Assembly: GCA_009908585.1 (NCBI GenBank)
Contig: JAAAOZ010000392.1
Span: 1 to 7,470 of the forward strand
Source of the DNA: Chloroflexota bacterium
GTDB taxonomy: Bacteria; Chloroflexota; Anaerolineae; B4-G1; SLSP01
Length of the DNA stretch: 7,470 nucleotides
Reading direction: 5' to 3'
The translations under genes and the position numbers were made by a program. Position 1 is the stretch's first letter, and each line of letters starts with the position of its first letter. Below the pieces are notes generated by a model that saw only the letters and a list, made by a program, of their open reading frames with translations, ran no database searches and was not told the origin of the DNA. Positions 1 to 5,641 of this stretch are shown here, piece after piece.

Positions 1-1
1 T

Positions 2-1057
2 TTTATCATCATGGTGGTTGTGCATGCCATAGCCCGGCTCAAATCCTCTCAACGCAGCTTTATCTCCCCCGTGAACCGTGATACGCAACTACCAATCTGG
101 TCTCTGCTATTGGAAGCAGCTGTCATCATCACCCTCCTAATCAACATCCGATTCATTGTGATCCCCCAACCGCCCAAAGCGTGGGCGAAGGGCTTCGAGG
201 AAAGCCCTTTTTGGATATATCAGCGAACTCCGCGTGATGCAGTCAAAGATCGTTGGCTAGATCGTCATGTTCCAGATGAGTCCCCCCTCGTCGTATCACA
301 TTTTCTCGCCTCCCACCTGGTAAATCGACGCTATATCTACCTACCTCGGCCTCTAGATGGCACCGAGGGGCCAGGTCTTGACGTCCTCTTGGAGAAGGTG
401 GAGTATGCGGTTTTAGATGGACTATTCGATCATCCTCTTTGGCTCGGCGGGGACGTCACCTACAACTGGGACGCAATAGCGGGGGTGTTAAAGCACCCAG
501 CGTATGGCCTAGTTTCTACGCGAGATGGACTTCTGCTCTTCCAACGGCGGATAAGCGATATCTCAGATAGCGCCTGGACAGAGATGACCCTAACTCAATC
601 CGTAGCAACTGAACCAATAAATTCCACTCCAACGATACAGGCGACTTTTGCGGGTAAGATCAATTTAATCGAAGGTTACGTAACCCCGCTGGGGAACAAA
701 CGCTACCTTCTCCGCTATGTTTGGACAGCGGGCCAAGGACTTTCTGATGACGTTTCCCTATTTGCTGTGACGTATCTCTCCGATACCGATCAGGCGCGGA
801 TCCTGCATCTACCAACCACCTTCCTCCATCCTACGACTACCTGGGCGCCGGGTGAGAAAGTGATCGAGACATTCGAGGTGGCATTGCCCCGGGATATAGC
901 GCCTGGGCGTTACGCCGTGCTGATAGGATGGTACGATAGCGGCCATCGATATGCCTACGCTACCGACGGGCGAAGTCGCATCGGAGATGTTGCACCGGTG
1001 GCTACCCTTGAGGTCATCGACGGATCAGAAGCCTCACCTGCACACGATAACCCATAA
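2..1057 (+). CDS. DUF2079-like membrane protein, C-terminal part (5'-truncated by window edge)
   Basis: The frame is open to the left edge (codons for F-I-I precede the first ATG at 11), so this is probably the 3' part of a longer gene. Numbered from the ATG at 11, residues about 28-52 form one hydrophobic span, which I take to be the last transmembrane helix. The next ~130 residues should be extracytoplasmic. They resemble the C-terminal region of DUF2079 proteins: a V-P-D-E-S-P-L-V-V-S segment, then HLVNRRYIYLPRP (102-114), then YAVLD (132-136), and finally YGLVSTRDGLLLFQRR (165-180). Residues about 210-336 look like an added beta-sandwich, with a W-A-P-G-E turn (278-282) and D-I-A-P-G-R-Y-A-V (295-303), a pattern I recall at the ends of Chloroflexota glycosyltransferase-like membrane proteins. 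Its enzymatic function is unknown. Codon choice (frequent ATA, CTA, AGG) is less GC-biased than in the downstream phosphodiesterase. It lies upstream of the promoter at 1149-1176 and so is probably not in the same transcript. The family call is from memory and is moderate. Confidence 0.6.
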   Translation, partial: FIIMVVVHAIARLKSSQRSFISPVNRDTQLPIWSLLLEAAVIITLLINIRFIVIPQPPKAWAKGFEESPFWIYQRTPRDAVKDRWLDRHVPDESPLVVSHFLASHLVNRRYIYLPRPLDGTEGPGLDVLLEKVEYAVLDGLFDHPLWLGGDVTYNWDAIAGVLKHPAYGLVSTRDGLLLFQRRISDISDSAWTEMTLTQSVATEPINSTPTIQATFAGKINLIEGYVTPLGNKRYLLRYVWTAGQGLSDDVSLFAVTYLSDTDQARILHLPTTFLHPTTTWAPGEKVIETFEVALPRDIAPGRYAVLIGWYDSGHRYAYATDGRSRIGDVAPVATLEVIDGSEASPAHDNP

Positions 1058-1148
1058 GCGCCAGCTTTTGAGCGATCCCCACGCTTGTAGCTGTAGCAAC
1101 GGCTTTGCCTCACCACAAAATGGATACATATCACCAACAAGTTTGCAT

Positions 1149-1176
1149 TTGACCCGCCCATCAAGGGGTATATAAT
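1149..1176 (+). promoter_or_regulatory. sigma70-type promoter for the five-gene operon
   Basis: A TTGACC -35 box (1149-1154) and a perfect TATAAT -10 box (1171-1176) are separated by 16 bp. This is close to the bacterial housekeeping consensus. The stretch upstream (about 1115-1148) is relatively AT-rich. The expected start site is near 1183, which would give an mRNA leader of about 250 nt before the first likely start codon at 1436. No other promoter of this quality was seen in the short gaps between the downstream genes. Confidence 0.65.
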
Positions 1177-1223
1177 AGGGTAGCTGATCCAATGCAGCGA
1201 CGAAACACTATAACTTTGGACCC

Positions 1224-1255
1224 GACGCCGCCAAGATCGTGCGGCGTTCCCTTTT
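1224..1255 (+). terminator. leader hairpin with pyrimidine tail; possible attenuator or weak terminator
   Basis: ACGCCGC (1225-1231) pairs perfectly with GCGGCGT (1241-1247) around a 9-nt loop, with a possible G-U pair added outside (1224/1248). The sequence after it is TCCCTTTT, a short U-containing tail. It lies about 40 nt downstream of the predicted start site. It could therefore stop early transcripts or simply be structured leader RNA. The U run is short and interrupted by C, so intrinsic termination would be inefficient. Confidence 0.35.
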
Positions 1256-1283
1256 ACATATACAGTAACCGTTCAGTCTTGTG

Positions 1284-1366
1284 AGGTGCAACGCACTTTT
1301 GAGCTTATCGCCAGGCAAATACTGCATGAGGCGGAGCCTTTTCTTCAGTTCAAGTGCGTTGCACCT
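1284..1366. repeat. 83-bp element with perfect 15-bp inverted arms
   Basis: The left arm AGGTGCAACGCACTT (1284-1298) is the exact reverse complement of the right arm AAGTGCGTTGCACCT (1352-1366). The centre is 53 bp and contains a smaller AGGC-GGA-GCCT hairpin at about 1329-1339. Perfect arms of this length in such a short non-coding region fit a palindromic repeat or a small non-autonomous mobile element (MITE-like). In RNA the arms could form a long stem inside the operon leader. A longer target-site duplication is not evident; only a TG dinucleotide flanks each side. The family is not identified. Confidence 0.55.
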
Positions 1367-1424
1367 TGGTCTGCTCAGAAAACTAAACAGATACCCTATA
1401 CAGACAAACCAAGATTTAACCTAA

Positions 1425-1430
1425 GAGGTG
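1425..1430 (+). promoter_or_regulatory. ribosome binding site deciding the start of the 71-aa protein
   Basis: GAGGTG lies 5 nt upstream of the ATG at 1436, which begins a run of three consecutive ATG codons (1436, 1439, 1442). This site favours a start here over the in-frame GTG at 1286. That GTG has no visible Shine-Dalgarno sequence and falls inside the left arm of the inverted repeat. Confidence 0.65.
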
Positions 1431-1435
1431 ACATA

Positions 1436-1651
1436 ATGATGATGGCCTACATCGATCCCAACACAGGGGGGATGCTGTTCCAGGTGCTGGCGACGGCCTT
1501 TGCACTTCTCTCCGGCTTTGTGCTGATCTTCGCCCGTCAAATTCGGTCGGGCTTTGCGCGCTTCAAGCGCTATATCCGCCAATCGTTCGGCAACGATACA
1601 GAAGCGGAAGACGCCAACGAAGACATCCATCCAAAAGCATCCTCCGACTAA
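1436..1651 (+). CDS. Small single-span membrane protein, YIDPNTGG type
   Basis: This 71-aa protein begins MMMAYIDPNTGG, followed by one transmembrane helix (about residues 13-33, MLFQVLATAFALLSGFVLIFA). A basic stretch follows (34-48, rich in R and K), then an acidic, probably disordered tail. By the positive-inside rule the N-terminus faces outward and the tail is cytoplasmic. The Y-[IL]-D-P-x-[ST]-G start resembles small proteins I recall next to alkaline-phosphatase-superfamily or polysaccharide genes in several phyla; I know of no assigned function. The frame is open back to a GTG at 1286, but the upstream 50 residues would overlap the inverted repeat, lack a good ribosome site and look non-coding, so I chose 1436 (1439 and 1442 are equally possible). 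It is first in the operon, 14 bp ahead of the phosphodiesterase gene. It may be a membrane partner or anchor for that enzyme, which is inference. Confidence 0.75.
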   Translation: MMMAYIDPNTGGMLFQVLATAFALLSGFVLIFARQIRSGFARFKRYIRQSFGNDTEAEDANEDIHPKASSD

Positions 1652-1665
1652 CCGGGGCGATACCG

Positions 1666-3507
1666 ATGCAAACACTGATCATTGGCCTGGACGCCTTCGA
1701 TCCCAAGATGTTCGAGCGGCTCTCCGCCGAGGGCCAGCTCCCCAATCTGACTCAGTACGCTGAGGCCGGCGGCTATTCGCCCTTCGAGATCGCCAACCCG
1801 CCCCAATCGGAGGTCTCGTGGACGAGCATCGCCACCGGCCTCAACCCTGGCCAGCACGGTATCTTCGATTTCGTGCACCGCGATCCCAGCAGCTACACCC
1901 CCTATGTCTCGCTGCTCCAGATCAAGAGCGATATGCTGGGCAAGCGCTTCATCCCGCCCCACACGGCGACGACGATCTTCGAGGAGGCAACGAATCAAGG
2001 CTACCCGGCGACGGTGCTCTGGTGGCCGGCCACTTTCCCGGCGCGCCCGGAGTTGCCGGTGCGCACGGTGCCGGGCTTGGGCACGCCCGATATTCAAGGG
2101 CGGCTGGGCGTCGGCACGCTCTTCACTACCGCTACCGAGGCCGCCGCCGAGGTCGAGAAGACGGCAGTGGCCGCCTTGACCTCTTGCGGCGCGGATTGCT
2201 TCGAGGGCGCGCTCCAAGGCCCCGCCAAGGAGAAGAAGGGCGAGGCCCAGCACGTGGAGCTGCCGCTCCACCTGGAGATGCGCGATGAGAAAACGGCCCA
2301 ACTCACGTTAGGCAAGCACGAGGAGAGGTTGCGCGTGGGCGAGTGGAGCCAGATCATCGAGCTGACCTTCAAGATGGGCTGGTTCGCCAAGGTGCGGGCG
2401 ATCACGCGCGTGATTCTCACGCAGGTCACGCCGGAGGTGCGGCTCTACGTGATGCCGCTCCAAATCGATCCCAATCATCCGACGTGGCGCTACGCCTCGC
2501 CGGGCGGATTCCCCAAGCAGCTCTGGAAGGAGGTTGGGCCATTCCTCACGCTGGGCATGCCCCAGGATACGACGGCGCTGGAGGATGGCTGCATCAACAG
2601 CGAGCAATTCTTGGCGCTCTGCGAATCGATCTTCGAGACCCGCGAGCGCATTCTGATGTACCTGCTGGAGAGCTTCGAGGAGGGCCTCCTGGCCTCGGTC
2701 TTCGACACGTTGGATCGCATCCAGCACATCTACTGGCGTGATCAGCGGGAGGTCGTCGAGGCGTGGTACATCAAGTTAGATGCGCTGGTCGGGCGCATCA
2801 GCCAACGGCTGATCGAGCTGGGGCAGGAGAAGACCAACGTCGTCATCCTTTCGGATCACGGCATCGCCGAGTTCCGGCACAAGGTGCATCTCAATCGCTG
2901 GCTAATCGATCACGGCTATCTGGCGCCGAAAGCTGGCACAACGACCGCCACGGGCGCGCTGGACGATATCGACTGGACCAAGAGCCGCCTTTACGCGCTG
3001 GGCCTCAACGGGGTCTACGTCAACCAGGAGGGCCGGGAAGCGCAGGGCATCGTCTCGCCAGAGGAACGCGACGCGCTCTTAGATGAGGTGAAAGCCGCGC
3101 TGAGCGCCTGGCTCGGGCCCGACAAACAGCGCGTGATCAGCGGGGCATGGACGCAAGCGGAGGCCTTCGAAGGCCCGCTGGCCGAGTACGGCCCGGATCT
3201 CATCGTGGGGTACGCGCCCGGCTTCCGCGCCTCGGCCGAAACCGGCCTGGGCAAGTGGGAGTCCGACGCGCTTGTGACCAACATCGATCACTGGGGCGCG
3301 GATCACTGCATCGACTATCGCGCCGTCCCCGGCGTGATCTTCACCAATCAAGACCTGAGCCAATACTCGAACCTCTCCTATCGCGATATTCCAGATCTGA
3401 CCATCGGGACGAAACCGACGCAAAAGGTTCCCCGTCCGCCGCAAACATTGGACAAAGAGGATCAAAAAACCGTCGAAGAGCGTCTCAAAGGGCTGGGCTA
3501 TCTATGA
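1666..3507 (+). CDS. Type I phosphodiesterase / alkaline phosphatase superfamily enzyme
   Basis: This 613-aa protein belongs to the metal-dependent phosphodiesterase/nucleotide pyrophosphatase group (Phosphodiest-like). The landmarks appear in the expected order. They are G-L-D-A at residues 7-10, with D9 a likely metal ligand, and PPQSEVSWTSIATGLNPGQHG at 45-65, where S48 aligns with the usual Ser/Thr nucleophile. Then come D350 and H354 in FDTLDRIQHIYW, SDHG at 396-399 with D397 and H398, and D546-H547 in WGADHCID. All expected two-metal-site residues seem present, so the enzyme is probably active on a phosphoester. The C-terminus ends RLKGLGYL, a common ending in this superfamily. There is no signal peptide or membrane segment, so it is probably cytoplasmic or held at the inner face of the membrane by a partner. 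Residues about 180-290 are a less conserved insertion. The gene is strongly GC-biased at third positions. The start has only a weak GGGGCG upstream (1654-1659), so translation is probably coupled to the preceding gene. The substrate cannot be told. Confidence 0.85.
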   Translation: MQTLIIGLDAFDPKMFERLSAEGQLPNLTQYAEAGGYSPFEIANPPQSEVSWTSIATGLNPGQHGIFDFVHRDPSSYTPYVSLLQIKSDMLGKRFIPPHTATTIFEEATNQGYPATVLWWPATFPARPELPVRTVPGLGTPDIQGRLGVGTLFTTATEAAAEVEKTAVAALTSCGADCFEGALQGPAKEKKGEAQHVELPLHLEMRDEKTAQLTLGKHEERLRVGEWSQIIELTFKMGWFAKVRAITRVILTQVTPEVRLYVMPLQIDPNHPTWRYASPGGFPKQLWKEVGPFLTLGMPQDTTALEDGCINSEQFLALCESIFETRERILMYLLESFEEGLLASVFDTLDRIQHIYWRDQREVVEAWYIKLDALVGRISQRLIELGQEKTNVVILSDHGIAEFRHKVHLNRWLIDHGYLAPKAGTTTATGALDDIDWTKSRLYALGLNGVYVNQEGREAQGIVSPEERDALLDEVKAALSAWLGPDKQRVISGAWTQAEAFEGPLAEYGPDLIVGYAPGFRASAETGLGKWESDALVTNIDHWGADHCIDYRAVPGVIFTNQDLSQYSNLSYRDIPDLTIGTKPTQKVPRPPQTLDKEDQKTVEERLKGLGYL

Positions 3508-3529
3508 CCCCAGCGAACAAGGATATACT

Positions 3530-4057
3530 ATGACAGCAAAACCCATCCAAGCCGCCCAATCACGGCTCCCATCCAAACAGAAGGCCTATGAATTTTTCTC
3601 TTTCTGCATCTTTTTGGTGCAGACATGGGCTATCTACAGCTTGCTCCGCGAGATGCCGTCGCTGCTCCTGCGATACACTGTCTGGGATATCGTCGGCGCG
3701 GCCTCCTACACCTTCGCCTTCACGCTGTTAGAAAGCTTAGGTCTCTTCGCCATCTTCTACCTCCTGACCATCCTGCTGCCGGCCCCCATCCTCAAAGACG
3801 AATTTATCATCCGCGCGGTGCTCATCTTCTTCCTGATAAACTACCTTGCCATGGCCTTCCTGCTGACAACCGATCAGATACTGCCATGGAGCGCCGGCCT
3901 GGTCGGACTCTTGGGACTGGGCTATTTTATCGTGAAGTACAAGAAAATTCGCTCGACCATCGCCGGGGGCATGGATCGCCTATCGGTGCTGGCAACGATT
4001 TATCTCGTCGTGGACATCTTGAGCGTTCTTATTGTCCTCGTGCGAAATCTTAGCTGA
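3530..4057 (+). CDS. Polytopic membrane protein, about five spans, function unknown
   Basis: This 175-aa protein has hydrophobic segments at about residues 22-40, 53-83 (one long or two short helices), 93-113, 119-137 and 150-171, and short loops. The first 20 residues are polar and basic. A cytoplasmic KYKKIRS loop (136-142) lies between the last two spans. I see no catalytic motif and do not recognise the family. AAGGA at 3519-3523, 6 nt before the ATG, supports the start. It begins 22 bp after the phosphodiesterase gene and ends 21 bp before the first sulfatase-fold gene, so it is very likely co-transcribed with both. Position alone suggests a membrane partner or carrier-lipid/substrate translocation role for the neighbouring phospho-enzymes, but nothing in the sequence demonstrates it. 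Confidence 0.8.
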   Translation: MTAKPIQAAQSRLPSKQKAYEFFSFCIFLVQTWAIYSLLREMPSLLLRYTVWDIVGAASYTFAFTLLESLGLFAIFYLLTILLPAPILKDEFIIRAVLIFFLINYLAMAFLLTTDQILPWSAGLVGLLGLGYFIVKYKKIRSTIAGGMDRLSVLATIYLVVDILSVLIVLVRNLS

Positions 4058-4078
4058 GTTGGGAAGACGAGAAAACCT

Positions 4079-5611
4079 ATGAACCGACGCGATTTTTTGA
4101 AATTGATGGCAGCTCTGCCGCTGGTACGCCTTTCATGGCAGCCGCGTCCCGTCACTCACGCCCACAATGCCGCCGCTAACGACGATCAGCCCAACTTCCT
4201 CGTCCTGCTCTTTGACGCCTTATCTGCCAAACACGCCTCGCTCTACGGCTACCCGCGCCAGACCACCCCCCAGATGGAACGTTTCGCACAGCACGCGACC
4301 GTCTATCACGCCCACTACACCGGAGGAAGCTTCACCAATCCTGGCACCGCCTCACTCCTGACCGGCGCCTATCCCTGGACGCATCGCTCGATGCACCTCT
4401 ATAGCCCTATGCTCGCCCCCCAAGCGGAGAAGAACTTCTACCACGCCCTGGGCGATAACTACTACGGCGTCGGCTACTCCCACAACCTGATCGCGACCAA
4501 TCTTCTCTATCAATGTCTGGCGGATCTGGACGATCTCAAGATGCCCCGCGAGCTATGTCTGGCGGATGGACAATGGTCCGACAAGCTCTTCTTCAACGAT
4601 TACGATATAGCCGTGTGGCGTGAACGTAACTTCCGAGGCGGCGGAGCGCTCAGCACCTACGCGACATCGATCTTCTACTACCTGTTCCACAAAGAACAGT
4701 GGATCAACCAACGCGAGAAACTGGAAGCCCAATACGAGGAGCGCTTCCCTAGAGGATTACCCCGTCTCAACGATCAAATCTTCATCCTTGAGGATGCCAT
4801 CGATTGGTTGCGCGATCATCTCCCCCAACTGCCGCAGCCCTTTATCGTCTACTTTCATTTTCTGCCCCCCCACCCTCCGCATTGCCCTTCGCGGGAGTTT
4901 GTCGATCTCTTCAAAAACGATGGGTGGGTTCTGCCGATGAAGCCAGAGCACCCCTACTCGATGGATTATTCCATCGAGGACCTCCGCACCAACGCTGCTG
5001 AGTACGATGAATATATCGCCTACGCTGATGCGGAGTTCGGGCGTCTCGTGGATCACATCCACCAGAGCTCCCTAAAAGACAACACCTACCTCCTGCTCAC
5101 CTCCGATCACGGAGAGATGTTCGAACGCGGCATCTGGGGCCATTGGACAGAAACACTCTACGAGGAGCTGACGCGCATCCCCTTGCTCATCCGCGCGCCT
5201 GGTCAGCAGGAGCGCCGCGACGTCCACACGCCCACCAGCGCCGTTGACGTGTTACCCACACTCCTCCACTTCGCTGGTCGCCCAATTCCTGATTGGTGCG
5301 AAGGCCATGTCTTGCCGCCCTACCAAACGCCCGATGAGACCGCCGACACGGAACGCAGCGTTTTCGTCGTCGATGGCAAGTTCAACGCCAAGCGCGGCCC
5401 GCTTCAAATTGGCACCGTGGCAATGGTCAAAGGTCCATACAAATTGATTCATTATTTCGGCTACAAAAACATCCCCAAGCCTTATGAGATGTACAACCTC
5501 CAGAAGGATCCAGAGGAACTCAATGACATCTATGCCACATCACCCCTCGCGGCCGACCTCCAAGAGGAACTCGCGGCGAAACTACATCGCGTCAGCCGCG
5601 AAGGACAATAG
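4079..5611 (+). CDS. Sulfatase-fold hydrolase/transferase with Thr active site, paralog A
   Basis: This 510-aa member of the sulfatase branch of the alkaline phosphatase superfamily has a leader, NRRDFLKLMAALPLV (residues 2-16), that matches a Tat-type twin-arginine motif except for Asn before RR. The hydrophobic core is short and broken by R17, so export by Tat is likely but not certain. The fold begins at PNFLVLLFDALSAKHASLYGY (about 38-58), with D46 a probable metal ligand. The active-site loop is FTNPGTASLLTG (85-96). A sulfatase would have C/S-x-P-x-R here, but this protein has T86-N-P-G-T90, so formylglycine cannot form in the normal way and the Arg is lost. Other landmarks are H260/H265 in HFLPPHPPHCP, S342-D343-H344-G345, and GHWTETLYEELTRIPLLI, where the usual Lys after His is absent. 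The C-terminus has the typical Y-E-M-Y-N-L-x-x-D-P-E-E-L-N-D. It is thus more likely a phospho-transferase or phosphatase with a Thr nucleophile than a sulfatase. The paralog follows 30 bp later. Confidence 0.85.
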   Translation: MNRRDFLKLMAALPLVRLSWQPRPVTHAHNAAANDDQPNFLVLLFDALSAKHASLYGYPRQTTPQMERFAQHATVYHAHYTGGSFTNPGTASLLTGAYPWTHRSMHLYSPMLAPQAEKNFYHALGDNYYGVGYSHNLIATNLLYQCLADLDDLKMPRELCLADGQWSDKLFFNDYDIAVWRERNFRGGGALSTYATSIFYYLFHKEQWINQREKLEAQYEERFPRGLPRLNDQIFILEDAIDWLRDHLPQLPQPFIVYFHFLPPHPPHCPSREFVDLFKNDGWVLPMKPEHPYSMDYSIEDLRTNAAEYDEYIAYADAEFGRLVDHIHQSSLKDNTYLLLTSDHGEMFERGIWGHWTETLYEELTRIPLLIRAPGQQERRDVHTPTSAVDVLPTLLHFAGRPIPDWCEGHVLPPYQTPDETADTERSVFVVDGKFNAKRGPLQIGTVAMVKGPYKLIHYFGYKNIPKPYEMYNLQKDPEELNDIYATSPLAADLQEELAAKLHRVSREGQ

Positions 5612-5624
5612 AACACCTTATTTT

Positions 5625-5630
5625 AAGGAG
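5625..5630 (+). promoter_or_regulatory. strong ribosome binding site for paralog B
   Basis: AAGGAG lies 11 nt before the ATG at 5642, in an AT-rich stretch (TTATTTTAAGGAG). It is the best Shine-Dalgarno match in the operon. The upstream paralog has only GGGAAG at a longer distance. The second copy may therefore be translated independently and more strongly than the first. Confidence 0.6.
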
Positions 5631-5641
5631 AGTATCCCCCT

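Noticed and set aside
1286..1435. 50-residue N-terminal extension of the small protein from a GTG start at 1286
   Set aside because: There is no ribosome site, the codons overlap the inverted-repeat element, and the good GAGGTG site plus ATG run lies at 1425-1444.
1818..2288. 156-codon plus-strand frame inside the phosphodiesterase gene
   Set aside because: The alternative frame gives an Arg/Gly/Ala-rich sequence without motifs, while the main frame carries all catalytic landmarks.
1648..2301. 217-codon open frame on the minus strand
   Set aside because: It is antisense to the clearly coding phosphodiesterase gene. Its translation is Arg/Ala/Leu-rich with no domain, as expected of a GC-rich shadow frame.
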